From positions 744,001 to 808,000 of the forward strand of contig CBDBFZ010000003.1 of the NCBI GenBank assembly GCA_965205225.1: a DNA stretch of 64,000 nucleotides, read 5' to 3'. Position 1 is the first letter of the stretch; the number at the start of each line of letters is the position of its first letter. Under the pieces are notes generated by a model. It had not been told where the DNA came from. It was given only the letters and a program-made list of their open reading frames with translations, and made no database searches. This document shows, one piece after another, positions 36,282 to 46,942 of the stretch. A program made the translations under genes and the position numbers. Source of the DNA: Litorimonas sp965205225 (lineage in GTDB: Bacteria > Pseudomonadota > Alphaproteobacteria > Caulobacterales > Maricaulaceae).

Positions 36282-37742
36282 CTAGTCGAACCGAACGCTC
36301 TGTTCAGCGGCGCGGAAAAGGGCCGTCGCCTTATGTTTGGTCTCCGCCCATTCATATTCCGGTGTTGAGTCGAGAACGATTCCGGCCCCTGCGCGGACAT
36401 GGAGCGTGTCGTCCTTTACGATCCCGGTGCGCAGCGCGATGGCCGTATCCATATCACCATTTGCGCTGACATAGCCGACAGCACCCGCATAGATGCCGCG
36501 CTTTTCATCTTCCAACTCATCAATAATTTCCATCGCCCGGACTTTGGGCGCGCCGGACACAGTCCCGGCGGGGAAGCCGGCCATCAGCGCATCGATACAG
36601 TCCAAATCATTGCGGATTTCGCCTTCGACATTGGAGACGATATGCATGACATGGCTGTAGCGCTCGACAATGGATCGCTCCGTCATGCGGATTGTTCCGG
36701 CTTTGGCGACGCGGCCAACATCGTTCCGGCCCAGATCGAGCAACATCAGATGTTCCGCGCACTCCTTTGGGTCAGCCAGCAAATTCTTTTCGTTATAAAT
36801 GTCTTCGGAAATTGTCTTTCCGCGCGGCCGGGTTCCGGCAATGGGCCGGACCGTCACAATACCGTCGCGCAGACGGACGAGGATTTCCGGACTGCTGCCG
36901 ACGATCTGATGGTCGTTAAAATCCAGGAAATAGAGGAAAGGCGACGGGTTCATTCGGCGCAGAGCGCGGTAGAGGGCGAACGGGCTCGCCACCATGGGTG
37001 CGGACAGCCGCTGACCGATCACGACCTGAAACACATCGCCCGCCAGAATATAGTCACGCGCCGTCTTCACGCGCTTGGCAAAGGTGGGAAGATCAGTGCC
37101 AAGTTGAGCCTTAACCTCTGGGATTTGAACGGTTGAACTCGGGGTTGCTGGCGTCGGACCGTCGAGATCGGCGATCGTCACCTTAATCCGCATCATCGCA
37201 GTTTCATAATCACCACCGGGCGGGACGAGCGCGGCGACGATGATTTCCTGCAGGACCTGGTCAAATACACAGACAGTGCGGGGACGGATCATGATTGCGT
37301 CAGGTGTACCGATAGGGTCGGGATTGGGGGTCGCCAGCACTTCGACATGGCGGATCATGTCATAGCCGAGATAGCCGAACAGGCCTGCTGTCATTGGCGG
37401 AAGCCCGTCATACAAGTCGAATTCGCATTCACTGATCAAGCGCCTCAGAGCGTCAAGCGGCTTGCCCGACATGGCAGAATAGGCGTTCCCATTACGCGAG
37501 AGTGCTGCCATATCCCCATAGCTGCGCCAGATCAGGTCCGGGTCAAAACCGAAGAAAGAGAACCGGCCGCGTTGCTCACCGCCTTGAACCGACTCGAACA
37601 AAAAGGCGTAGGGCTTGCCCAGAGCGGCTTTGATGAAGGCTGAGACAGGCGTATCGATATCGTTGATGACCCGTGCAAAGACGAGTTGCGGCTTCTCCGA
37701 TGGGGTAAAGGCTTCGCGTGACGGAGTAAGGGGCGGTGTCAT
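36282..37742 (-). CDS. trpE: Anthranilate synthase component I
   Basis: A 486-residue chorismate-utilising enzyme for tryptophan synthesis. Conserved blocks are AYDVFQVVIGQR-like LAGDVFQVVIGQRLSAP, SSPEILVRL, PIAGTRPRGK, DLGRNDVGRVAK, and GFPAGTVSGAPKVRAMEIID. The N-terminal domain with the usual Trp feedback site (LLES-type, here LFESVQGG) is present. ATG 37742 is preferred; an extended frame to 37784 overlaps the ppiD-like gene. Partners TrpG and TrpD are not in the window. It lies 31 bp after the ppiD stop, the same strand order seen in other alphaproteobacteria. Confidence 0.95.
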   Translation of the reverse strand: MTPPLTPSREAFTPSEKPQLVFARVINDIDTPVSAFIKAALGKPYAFLFESVQGGEQRGRFSFFGFDPDLIWRSYGDMAALSRNGNAYSAMSGKPLDALRRLISECEFDLYDGLPPMTAGLFGYLGYDMIRHVEVLATPNPDPIGTPDAIMIRPRTVCVFDQVLQEIIVAALVPPGGDYETAMMRIKVTIADLDGPTPATPSSTVQIPEVKAQLGTDLPTFAKRVKTARDYILAGDVFQVVIGQRLSAPMVASPFALYRALRRMNPSPFLYFLDFNDHQIVGSSPEILVRLRDGIVTVRPIAGTRPRGKTISEDIYNEKNLLADPKECAEHLMLLDLGRNDVGRVAKAGTIRMTERSIVERYSHVMHIVSNVEGEIRNDLDCIDALMAGFPAGTVSGAPKVRAMEIIDELEDEKRGIYAGAVGYVSANGDMDTAIALRTGIVKDDTLHVRAGAGIVLDSTPEYEWAETKHKATALFRAAEQSVRFD

Positions 37743-37773
37743 GAGGCAAGATCGGCAGGGATGGGCGTGTCTC

Positions 37774-39717
37774 CTACCCAGCATCTTCCAGATTCAGGGC
37801 AGCACGCAGCTGATCGTCGAACACCATTTGCGGATTGTTTGCGATGATCGCCTCCTGATAGGCTTGGCTGATGTCGACGGCGATCTGTTCGGAAACCTGT
37901 TCGCGAATAATGTTCAGAATCTGGCCGCTGACGCGCTCGTTCTGCTTTGAAATCGTATCAAGAACGGCGATGTCATAGGTGCCTGGAACGACTCCGGGAC
38001 CACGCGCGACATCACCCGGTTCACCATCCAGCATACCGAGGAGAACACCGCGTGATACGTTATCGGGCGGGGACGATCGGCGCAGGGCCAACTGACGGAT
38101 ATTCACCCCCAGTTGGTCTGCGATGATTTCGAACGTTTCGCCGTCGCGCAATCGTTTGTCCAGCGCGACCCCTTTCTGGGTCATGGCTTCGGCTCGTTGT
38201 TGTGATTTCCAGAGGTTGATCGCTTCATCGCGAATTTCGTCCAGTGGCTTTGGCGTCGTGTCGATAATGTCCGTCACGCGGAAGACGACCAGACCATTAT
38301 TGCTGGACGGGGTGATATCGGATTCAAAACCAATGTCGCCTGTGAAGACAGCCTGCAGCAATCGATCATCAGTCGCGATACCCGGCACGGCCGAAAACCC
38401 ACTCATTTCAATACCTACCGGGGTGACACCGCGGCGGTCGATATAGGGGTAGGATGACAGTGGGACTTCCAGTGTCTCCGCAATTTCCTCCAGCGTTGCG
38501 CCTTCCAGCAGGCGGTCATCAATGACCCGTTCATAATCATTGATCGCCCTCAGGGCTTCGGCCTCAATAACCACATCACGCAATTCTTCACGCATGGACT
38601 CGAAGTCAGGCACTTCGGCGGCATTGATGCTGCGGACGACAACCACTTCAAAGGTTCCGAACTCGGTCGGCATCACACGCGCTTCGCCTTCTTCAGCCGC
38701 AAAGGCTGCAAGCGAGCTGGCCGGGTTAATCAATCCATCTTCCTTCATGCTATCGAACAGGTCCGGTGTCTGGAGGCCGAGGTTGGCCGCGACGGCGGCG
38801 GTATCTTCGCCCGCATTGATCCGGGCCGCGACGAGATTGGCCTGCTCTTCCGTTGGCGCGGTGATCACGCTGATATCACGGGTTTCCACAGCACCGATTT
38901 CGCCAATGCTCAGAAGTGTATCGAAGCGTTCCTGCAGTTGCTCTTCGGTCACCTCAATGTCTTGGCGGAAATCGAACGGTTCAATCCGGACCATCAGAAA
39001 ACGGCGATATTCAGGGGCCGTGAAGCGCGCCTGATTGGCTGCGATAAAGGATGTGAGCTGAGCATCGGTTGGCTCCGGGATTGGGTCCAACGCGCTTTCG
39101 TTGAATTGTATCAACCGTCCCAGCCGGGACTCGTTGATGAACTGATTGTAACGTTGCGCATATTCGCTGGGTGCCTGGATTCCGCCCATGATGGCCGGTA
39201 GAGTTTGGCGCTGAGTCAAAACATTGATGACATCCTTCTCGAAGTCAGCCTCAGTTATCCGGCTTGCGGCCAGGATTCGCTGTAACTGCAAGCGGTCAAA
39301 TTCCCGTGTAATTTCGTTCTGGAAGGCGTCGATATCCGCCGCGTAGCGCGCCACACTGCGGTTATTGACACTGATACCCAGACTGTTCGCGTCGGCTTCA
39401 ATCGCCAAGCGCTGCGTGAACTCGCCGATCAGCCGTTGCGGAATGCCGCGGTCATAGGCCTGTTGCGGGGTTAAGCCTTCACCGTTCTGCTCGGCATAAG
39501 CCCGCATTTCGCCATTGAAACGGTCCATGAACTCCGGTTGGCTGATCTCAGCCTCACCGACTTTCACAACGGCATTTGTACTGTTGGGGGAGAAGACATC
39601 CTCAATACCCCAGACGGCGAAAGCCAGCACGAGCATACTGACGAGCACGCCGACAAGTACAGTCCGGATTTTGGAACCAAAGCCCTGAGGGCGATTGTAA
39701 ATATCATCACTGGCCAT
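37774..39717 (-). CDS. ppiD: PpiD-like periplasmic peptidyl-prolyl isomerase / foldase
   Basis: About 647 residues anchored by one N-terminal helix (VLVGVLVSMLVLAFAVWGIE) with the rest in the periplasm. A SurA_N-like chaperone region (residues 40-240) precedes parvulin-like PPIC segments, and a C-terminal chaperone region follows. It helps folding of exported proteins near the Sec translocon. ATG 39717 (MASDDIYNRPQG) matches the usual N-terminus; upstream frame extension would overlap tpiA. It is divergent from tpiA, 75 bp apart. Confidence 0.9.
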   Translation of the reverse strand: MASDDIYNRPQGFGSKIRTVLVGVLVSMLVLAFAVWGIEDVFSPNSTNAVVKVGEAEISQPEFMDRFNGEMRAYAEQNGEGLTPQQAYDRGIPQRLIGEFTQRLAIEADANSLGISVNNRSVARYAADIDAFQNEITREFDRLQLQRILAASRITEADFEKDVINVLTQRQTLPAIMGGIQAPSEYAQRYNQFINESRLGRLIQFNESALDPIPEPTDAQLTSFIAANQARFTAPEYRRFLMVRIEPFDFRQDIEVTEEQLQERFDTLLSIGEIGAVETRDISVITAPTEEQANLVAARINAGEDTAAVAANLGLQTPDLFDSMKEDGLINPASSLAAFAAEEGEARVMPTEFGTFEVVVVRSINAAEVPDFESMREELRDVVIEAEALRAINDYERVIDDRLLEGATLEEIAETLEVPLSSYPYIDRRGVTPVGIEMSGFSAVPGIATDDRLLQAVFTGDIGFESDITPSSNNGLVVFRVTDIIDTTPKPLDEIRDEAINLWKSQQRAEAMTQKGVALDKRLRDGETFEIIADQLGVNIRQLALRRSSPPDNVSRGVLLGMLDGEPGDVARGPGVVPGTYDIAVLDTISKQNERVSGQILNIIREQVSEQIAVDISQAYQEAIIANNPQMVFDDQLRAALNLEDAG

Positions 39718-39792
39718 AGCGCCGCGCTGTAGCAGACCCGTCCCGGCCCGCAAGCGGTTGCGTTCAGTGATCGGAGTCGGCAAACCTGACAT

Positions 39793-40497
<705 letters not shown>

Positions 40498-40653
40498 TCA
40501 GGAGGTTAACGGCTGGCTACCGTAAGGCGGTAATTTCACGGCAACCAACTTGTGAGATTGCCATATCTATTGTTTTTCTGACCCTGCTGACATCCGTTGC
40601 TTCGGCTCCGGTTTTGCGGCTAATTTCGGGACGTATTGGTCGGGAACGCCGTA

Positions 40654-41007
40654 TCATTCTGTTATCGTCCCCGGCTGCAAATGCCTGTGAGAGCCGATCC
40701 GCCAGACGCCCGCCACCAGAGTAGCGCCTGACAGGCGAAACCAGCCAAAGACGATGAATATTACAAAGCACAGCGTGGCGGAGCTTTTCAGCCGCATGGC
40801 AAGCTCTGGTGAATCATAGTCCGCGAGGATCATTGTTTTCGCGCTGCCTGCGATGGCCGCGATTGGCCCGATAAAGAACCAAGTTCCGCCCCAATAGAAA
40901 TTGACTAGGGGAGGGTGTTTTGAAACGTGTCGGCAATTAGCGCACGCCAGAGTGACCACAGTAATCGCCAAAATAATGAGCGATGGCAGAAATGGCGTTA
41001 ATGACAT
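40654..41007 (-). CDS. Small membrane protein, unrecognised
   Basis: A 117-residue protein with three likely helices (LPSLIILAITVVTLACANC; WFFIGPIAAIAGSAKTMIL; ATLCFVIFIVFGWFRL). The motif ANCRHVSKHPPLVNFYWGG lies between the first two helices. ATG 41007 has a good GAGGT ribosome site. No family is recognised. It is 73 bp downstream of prfC on the same strand. Confidence 0.6.
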   Translation of the reverse strand: MSLTPFLPSLIILAITVVTLACANCRHVSKHPPLVNFYWGGTWFFIGPIAAIAGSAKTMILADYDSPELAMRLKSSATLCFVIFIVFGWFRLSGATLVAGVWRIGSHRHLQPGTITE

Positions 41008-41080
41008 GGGCAGGACCTCGAAATATGATGAGGTCAGCGTTGCAAGCCTCCTGCAAGCTTGTGCCTGCAGTGCCCTAATT

Positions 41081-42670
41081 TTAGCGGCGTTCCTTGGTTG
41101 TGAGGAAGCGAATTTTCGGGTTCTTCTCTTGCGCGTAACCAATATCCCACGCCGACTTGGCCAGAAAGACAGGGTCGTCGTCTATGTCTTCGGCCATATT
41201 CACCGTATTTTTGTCAACGAAGGCTTCGAGCACCGCCTCGTCGTCGCAGGACAGCCAGCGCGCCGTCTGGTAAGGCGGAACTTCGAATTGCACACCGAGC
41301 CCATATTCCGTCTTGATCCGTTCTCGCATTACATCAATCTGAAGTGACCCGACAGCGCCGACGATCATGTCTGCACCCATGATTGGTTTGAACAGCTGGG
41401 TGACGCCCTCTTCTGCTAATGATTCCAGAGTTTTACGTAAATGTTTTGCCTTGAGGGGGTCTTCCAGACGAGCGCGCCGCAGGATTTCAGGGGCGAAATT
41501 GGGGATCCCTGCAAAGCGGATTTTGCCAGACTCAGACAGGCTTTCCCCAACCCGCAGAACTCCGTGGTTGGGGATACCGATCACATCGCCCGCATAGGCG
41601 ATCTCCGCCAGTTCGCGATCCCGGGCGAAAAACATGACGGGATTGTGAACATTCAAGCTCTTACCATCGGCGGTTTTTAGCGTCATTCCGCGTTTGAACT
41701 CGCCGGAGACCATTCGGTAAAAGGCGATCCGGTCGCGGTGGTTCAGATCCATATTGGCCTGAACCTTGAACACGAAGCCGGAAACGTCTTTGTCGGTCGG
41801 TGCAATCTCAATGTCCTGTCCGGCTTTTTTTGCACGTTCAGGTTGTGGCATGGGGACGAACTCCGCCAGTGCGTCGATCAGCTCCAGAACACCGAATTTC
41901 CGTAGGGCACTGCCGAAATAGACAGGCGTCATATGCCCTTCGCGGAAGGATTGTTCGTTGAAGTCCGGATATTCGCGGGCTAGTTCGGCTTCTTCGGAGA
42001 ATTCTTCCAACAAGGCGTCATCATCAAAGGTCACGCCAATGGAGTTTCCGTCCATCTGGGTCCAGCTGTGTTCAATCCCCGAGTCGGGTTTGGCAAAGGC
42101 TAGGAATCGATTGGTCCGCAGATCGACCACGCCTCTGAAGCGGTGTCCGGACGCGGCAGGCCACTGCATTGGTACGACGTCGAGGGCGAGCTTCTCTTCG
42201 ATTTCCGTAATCAGATCGAACGGATCGACGCCCTCGCGGTCGAGCTTATTGATGAAGGTAATGATCGGAATATTGCGCAGGCGGCAGACCTCGAACAGTT
42301 TCAGAGTCTGCGGCTCGATCCCCTTGGCGACGTCCAGCACCATGACGGCGCAATCGGCCGCGGTCAGCGTACGGTATGTATCTTCCGAGAAATCCTCGTG
42401 TCCTGGCGTATCCAGCAGGTTAAAGGTCAGGCCTTTATGTTCGAACGTCATGACAGAGGACGACACGGAAATACCGCGCTCCTGTTCGATTTTCATCCAG
42501 TCCGATTGTGTACGCCGCGCCTCACCGCGGGCCGCGACTTTCCCGGCCTGGTGAATCGCACCCGATGCCAGAAGCATATTTTCCGTCAGCGTCGTCTTAC
42601 CCGCATCCGGGTGAGAGATGATGGCAAAGATGCGCCGTTTTGTCGGTTCGGTTTGAAGAGCTTTCGACAT
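41081..42670 (-). CDS. prfC: Peptide chain release factor 3
   Basis: A 529-residue translational GTPase that recycles RF1/RF2. G1 is SHPDAGKTTLTE, the switch I region is ARRTQSDWMKIEQERGISV, G3 is LLDTPGHEDFSEDTYR and G4 is FINKLDREG. The RF3-type insertion and C-terminal domain are complete (GADMIVGAVGSLQIDVMRER). ATG 42670 is the start. RF3 rather than EF-G is clear from the DFSEDTYR motif. Confidence 0.96.
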   Translation of the reverse strand: MSKALQTEPTKRRIFAIISHPDAGKTTLTENMLLASGAIHQAGKVAARGEARRTQSDWMKIEQERGISVSSSVMTFEHKGLTFNLLDTPGHEDFSEDTYRTLTAADCAVMVLDVAKGIEPQTLKLFEVCRLRNIPIITFINKLDREGVDPFDLITEIEEKLALDVVPMQWPAASGHRFRGVVDLRTNRFLAFAKPDSGIEHSWTQMDGNSIGVTFDDDALLEEFSEEAELAREYPDFNEQSFREGHMTPVYFGSALRKFGVLELIDALAEFVPMPQPERAKKAGQDIEIAPTDKDVSGFVFKVQANMDLNHRDRIAFYRMVSGEFKRGMTLKTADGKSLNVHNPVMFFARDRELAEIAYAGDVIGIPNHGVLRVGESLSESGKIRFAGIPNFAPEILRRARLEDPLKAKHLRKTLESLAEEGVTQLFKPIMGADMIVGAVGSLQIDVMRERIKTEYGLGVQFEVPPYQTARWLSCDDEAVLEAFVDKNTVNMAEDIDDDPVFLAKSAWDIGYAQEKNPKIRFLTTKERR

Positions 42671-43269
42671 GGCGCGCGGGTAGCGGGGGCAGGGCGAGCC
42701 GTAAAGCGCCGCGTGTCAGGCTTTGACATGTCCGATTGACCCTGCGATGGAACGGGATAAGCAAACTCGTCCAGTCCCCGCTGAGGCGCGCCGTTAAGGC
42801 CGGGAAACATCTTACCAAAGCCGCCAGTTCAATGCGGGTTTTATCGTCCATCGCGTTGAGTCCGGCAACCCGCCTTCCTCAAGCGCGGAACGCGACCCAA
42901 TCCCGTCTATCAGCCCGTCGTAACGGATAAGGCACGCGAACATATTATCGCGGCCCAGTCCATGATTAAGGGCGACGATGTCATTGCGGAATGGCTCACG
43001 CGTTTATGCGACACGATGGTCAGTACGGTCAGCCTGTTTGAGTTTTGTCTGCGATATGCCAAAAGCCTCTGGATTTGAAGTCGGGAAATAAGGTATCCTC
43101 CACCTCATGCCATAATTGCGTATCCGAGCCGGTTTGGAGAGCCGTTCATCTGTGCGTTTATGATCCCTTTCGGGGCAAAGTGCGCAATCTCTCCTTTGAC
43201 AATCTCTGCGTCGGCATGATGCAGGATCAATTTACTTTTAAGGCGTAACCTGTAATCCCAGCCCGCGTC
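42671..43269. other. Gap with gene remnants, no intact gene
   Basis: About 600 bp. A plus-strand frame ending at 43077 reads RPNPVYQPVVTDKAREHIIA and GDDVIAEWLTRLCDTMV without a start, like the C-terminus of some protein I cannot name. A minus-strand frame from ATG 42851 (MDDKTRIELAAL) is short and soon closes. Both look like leftovers of deletions. No RNA gene or clear terminator is seen. Confidence 0.35.
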
Positions 43270-43641
43270 CTAGCACCAGCCGACCAATCGCGCTGTTGCG
43301 TAGAAACGATCCGCCTTGAGCATGATATTATGCGAGGATGGTATGATGGCTAAAACCCTGTCCAGTAACGGCTTTTGTGCTTTAAACCCTATATTACCGC
43401 AGGTTTTTGCCACATTCCACGCCAAAGATATTGCGCCTTCTCCCAGCCGCATGGATAGTATCAGACATGCATAACCATCATCGACCTTGCTTTGATCCAG
43501 CCTGAGAACAGCGGTCTTCCCCGCCATGCAGTCCTGTTCTATCACTTGTGAATGTCGGGCAACCCCGCCCCGTATCATTCGTTCCATGATAAACACCTCA
43601 AAATTGCAACATGAGATGGAATGAGGGGTATATTTAATCAA
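43270..43641 (-). pseudogene. IS4-like transposase fragment
   Basis: The fragment contains GKTAVLRLDQSKVDDGYACL, ILSMRLGEGAISLAWNVAKT and HNIMLKADRFYATARLVGWC, matching the region spanning the first two catalytic Asp residues of IS4-family transposases. The N-terminal and C-terminal parts are missing. No inverted repeats are evident. Confidence 0.7.
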
Positions 43642-43923
43642 ACATTATTCCATTAAGTGGTAAGTGATTGGAGTGAAAGGGGTTGTATAATGATAGCACT
43701 TGGCGCATGGATGCCGCCATCTTCCGTATCAGTTAAGTCTGAATGGCTCCTGAATCACAAAAAAATGTGATAAGTCTTACGAATATTACATAAGAAAAAT
43801 GAACGCTGTTCATTGTGAATTCACTGTGAGTTTCTTAGCTGTGTCTAAGGGAAATGTCACACAACGCGACGCGCCGGAATTCGGTGTTCGACATCGATAT
43901 AGAATTAAAAAAGGAACAACGCC
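43642..43923. promoter_or_regulatory. AT-rich leader upstream of a 66-residue protein gene
   Basis: This 282-bp stretch contains the palindrome TGAACGCTGTTCA (43800-43812) and, closer to the gene, TATAGAATT about 25 bp before ATG 43924, which could be a -10 element, with an AAAGGAAC ribosome site. There is no coding signal. The palindrome might be an operator but nothing ties it to a regulator. Confidence 0.4.
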
Positions 43924-44124
43924 ATGAAGGGTGATTATTGCACGCGCGAAGGCGCAGAACGTCTGAAACAGCAGATTGAAGCCTACTGGGCCGAACGCGG
44001 TCACGAAGTGAAGATCAATCTGGTACAGGGTGGCTTTCTGGCCTCCATGCGGTCATCACGGACCGATGTTCGTTCGAATATGCTGAACGGCGTCCCTAAC
44101 CGGACGGGTGCCGACTTCGGGTAA
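43924..44124 (+). CDS. Small conserved alphaproteobacterial protein
   Basis: A 66-residue soluble protein: EGAERLKQQIEAYWAERGHE then VKINLVQGGFLASMRSSRTD and VRSNMLNGVP. The pattern of a helix with AYW-x-x-RGH followed by strands and R-S-x-x-x-N-G-x-P is one I recall from small uncharacterised proteins in Caulobacterales and relatives. No function is known to me. The ribosome site and ATG are good. Confidence 0.7.
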   Translation: MKGDYCTREGAERLKQQIEAYWAERGHEVKINLVQGGFLASMRSSRTDVRSNMLNGVPNRTGADFG

Positions 44125-44127
44125 AAC

Positions 44128-44847
44128 TTATAATCGACGCGTCTGCGCCGGTACATAATGATCTAAAAGGGTCGGTGTGAGTGCGCGGAAATTCCGCGAC
44201 CTCACATCGGCCCTTAATCGTATCTGGGGTTCATGACTGTAGCCATATGTGACCAGCATACCCAACGCATTGGCGTTCCGGGCTGCGGCCATATCCGGAA
44301 GACCATCGCCAACCAGAACAATACGGGGCGCATTGCAGTGCCCTGCGGCCATGAACACATGACGGGGACCGGGTTTCGATCTCGGGGCTTCGTCGCCGCC
44401 GACGATTCAGTCGAACCAGACTGTCATATCCAGCGCATCGAGTAGGGGACGAGCCAGCCATCTGGGCTTGTTCGTGCAGACGCTCAAGCTCGCCCCCATC
44501 GACCTTAATGTTTGTAGAGTGTCGATCACGCCCGGAAAAGGTGTCGACAGCTGCGTGCTGCCATCGGCATAGCGGCACAGAAAATCGGCTTGCATGGCAT
44601 CGAACCGCGCAGGGTCAACCCTGTACCCCGCTCTTGCCAGTGTACTGGAAATCAAGTGCCGGGATCCCAAACCGACTTCCGATCGGACCTTAGCATAGTC
44701 TGTTTGCGTAATCCATTCGGTCGCAATGACGTCGTTAGTCACTCGAACAAGATCGGGCGCCGTATCAACCAGTGTTCCGTCGAGATCGAAACAGATCGAC
44801 AATCCTTTCAATGACCTGCTTTTTTTGCACATTTCCACCCGTGTCAT
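44128..44847 (-). pseudogene. Phosphoglycolate phosphatase-like HAD protein with one in-frame stop
   Basis: The gene reads as one frame of 239 codons except for TGA at 44407-44409. HAD motif I is FDLDGTLVDTAPD, motif II SVCTNKP, then after the stop IVGGDEAPRSKPGPRHV (motif III Lys region) and VLVGDGLPDMAAARNA (motif IV, with Gly where Ser is common). The TGA sits between WFD and IVGG, where Gph proteins usually have Gly or a similar residue. One nonsense change explains it. It is divergent from glmU, about 30 bp away. Sequencing error is possible. Confidence 0.8.
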
Positions 44848-44876
44848 CTGCGGAGCTATCGGTTAAGTGCGGCCTT

Positions 44877-46238
44877 ATGAAAACGCCTGACACTGCCTCC
44901 CGTCCCCGGGCCGCCATTATTCTGGCCGCCGGGAAAAGTACACGGATGAAATCGATCAAATCCAAGGTTCTGCATGAACTGGCTGGCCGTCCATTGATTG
45001 GGTGGGTCCAAGCGAGTGCGCTCGCGGCTGGATGTGAGCGAATTATCTGTGTTGTCGGCGATGCCAATACTGATGTTCGCGATGCGGCAGAGGCATTGGG
45101 GATGGAGATTGCGGTGCAGCAGGAACCGCAATTGGGCACAGGTCATGCCGTGGCTTGTGCGCGTGAGGTCGTGGGGAATTATGACGGGGACGTCGCGGTC
45201 CTGTTCGCGGATACACCGCTGATTACTGAGACAACGTTGACGTCCGTGTTCGACTCATTGTCTCGAACGGATGTGGTTGTGCTTGGCTTCGAAGCCGCCG
45301 ATCCAGGGGCCTATGGCCGCCTGATCGAAGATGGCGGGGCTTTGCAGCGGATCGTTGAGGCCAAGGAGGCATCACCCGACGAGCTGGCCGTGACGCTCTG
45401 CAATAGTGGCGTGCTGGCGGCCTCCAGCGAGCGGCTGTTCACTGCGCTGGATCAGGTCGGTAACAATAATACCAAAGGCGAGTACTATCTGACAGACGTG
45501 ATTGAAATCATGCGGAAGTCTGGCGGTCGGGCGATGGCTGTCCGCGGCGATGAAGGCGAAATGCTCGGCATCAATTCACGGGCCGATCTGGCGTCGGCCC
45601 ATAAAGCCTTCCAAGCGAATATGCGCGTCATGGCGCTGTATGATGGTGTGACCTTGCGCGATCCCGACACGGTCTATTTCAGCTATGACACGGTGGTTGA
45701 ACGCGATGCGGTTATTGGTGAGCATGTTGTGTTCGGGCCGGGCGTAACGGTGGAATCTGGCGCAACCATCAAAGCCTTCTGTCATATTGAGGGCGCGATT
45801 GTGGGCGAGAGCGCTTCAGTGGGTCCGTTCGCACGATTGCGACCGGGGACGGAACTCGGGCCTGACAGCTTCATCGGTAATTTCGTCGAAGTGAAAAAGA
45901 CCAAGCTCGGGCGCGGCTCCAAGGCGTCTCATCTGACCTATCTCGGCGATGCAGAGATCGGCGACGGAGCCAATGTCGGCGCAGGCACCGTGACCTGTAA
46001 CTATGACGGCTTTTTTAAGCATAAGACCATCATCGGCGATGGAGCCTTTATGGGCACGCACACGTCTCTGGTGGCACCTGTGAGCATCGGCAAGGGCGCT
46101 TTTACGGCAACGGGTGCAGTTGTCACGAAGGACGTTCCAGACGACGCTCTGGCTATCGCGCGATCCGAGCAGGTCAATAAATCCGGATGGGCGGCGCGTT
46201 TTCGCAACGCGATGCGCAAGCGGAAGGTCAAACGATGA
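44877..46238 (+). CDS. glmU: Bifunctional UDP-GlcNAc pyrophosphorylase / glucosamine-1-P acetyltransferase
   Basis: About 453 residues. The N-terminal uridylyltransferase domain has ILAAGKSTRMKS, LGTGHAVACA and LFADTPLI; the C-terminal left-handed beta-helix has many hexapeptide repeats (VFGPGVTVESGATI, ASVGPFARLRPGTELG) and the acetyl-CoA site ASHLTYLGDAEIG, GAGTVTCNYDG. It makes UDP-GlcNAc for peptidoglycan and lipid A. ATG 44877 gives the normal N-terminus. The stop overlaps the rpiA ATG by 4 bp, so glmU-rpiA-gor form one operon. Confidence 0.96.
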   Translation: MKTPDTASRPRAAIILAAGKSTRMKSIKSKVLHELAGRPLIGWVQASALAAGCERIICVVGDANTDVRDAAEALGMEIAVQQEPQLGTGHAVACAREVVGNYDGDVAVLFADTPLITETTLTSVFDSLSRTDVVVLGFEAADPGAYGRLIEDGGALQRIVEAKEASPDELAVTLCNSGVLAASSERLFTALDQVGNNNTKGEYYLTDVIEIMRKSGGRAMAVRGDEGEMLGINSRADLASAHKAFQANMRVMALYDGVTLRDPDTVYFSYDTVVERDAVIGEHVVFGPGVTVESGATIKAFCHIEGAIVGESASVGPFARLRPGTELGPDSFIGNFVEVKKTKLGRGSKASHLTYLGDAEIGDGANVGAGTVTCNYDGFFKHKTIIGDGAFMGTHTSLVAPVSIGKGAFTATGAVVTKDVPDDALAIARSEQVNKSGWAARFRNAMRKRKVKR

Positions 46239-46942
46239 GCGTCCCAAAGGGGAATGCCGCGCTTGCCGCGCTGGAATTTGTCGAAGACGGTATGGTGCTG
46301 GGGCTGGGATCCGGGAGCACGGCAGAAATTTTTCTGGAAAAGCTGGGCGACAAGATCGCTGGCGGCCTCAAGGTCTCGGGCGTCCCGACCTCACAACGCA
46401 CCGCCGCGTGCGCCCGTGAAGCGGGCATACCCTTGCTTGATCTTGATCGAGTCGAACGGATCGATCTCACCATCGACGGTGCGGACGAAGTCGATCAGTC
46501 TTTCCATCTGATCAAAGGCGGGGGCGCGTGTCTCTTGCGCGAGAAAATCATCGCTCATACGTCCAAACGAATGCTCGTCATCGTTGATGACCGGAAAATG
46601 GTAGACATGCTGGGGACGTTCGCGCTGCCTGTCGAAGTTGATCCATTCTGCCTCGGTCTGACGGCGCAGCATGTTTACGACGCGCTTCTCAAGAGCGGCT
46701 GCAAGGACGGACAGATCACGCTGCGTCAGAACAAGGTCGAATCCGGCCCGCTGATCACGGATGGCGGCCATTATATTCTGGATTGCCGTTGCCGTGAAAT
46801 CCCAGACCCGGTGGCGACAGCGCGGGCGCTAGCCGATATTCCCGGCGTCATGGAGTCGGGATTGTTCATCGATTTCGCCGATGTGATTATCATCGGTGAA
46901 GTCGATCATGCAAAAATCCTCGAAATCAAACGAGATACGTAA
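46235..46942 (+). CDS. rpiA: Ribose-5-phosphate isomerase A
   Basis: A 235-residue enzyme interconverting ribose-5-P and ribulose-5-P. Motifs: LGLGSGSTAEIF (phosphate loop), DLTIDGADEVD-type LTIDGADEVD with the catalytic Asp, LIKGGGACLLREKI with the catalytic Glu and Lys, and PVEVDPF. The ATG overlaps the glmU stop. It ends directly before gor, with TAA followed by ATG, suggesting translational coupling. Confidence 0.96.
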   Translation: MSVPKGNAALAALEFVEDGMVLGLGSGSTAEIFLEKLGDKIAGGLKVSGVPTSQRTAACAREAGIPLLDLDRVERIDLTIDGADEVDQSFHLIKGGGACLLREKIIAHTSKRMLVIVDDRKMVDMLGTFALPVEVDPFCLGLTAQHVYDALLKSGCKDGQITLRQNKVESGPLITDGGHYILDCRCREIPDPVATARALADIPGVMESGLFIDFADVIIIGEVDHAKILEIKRDT

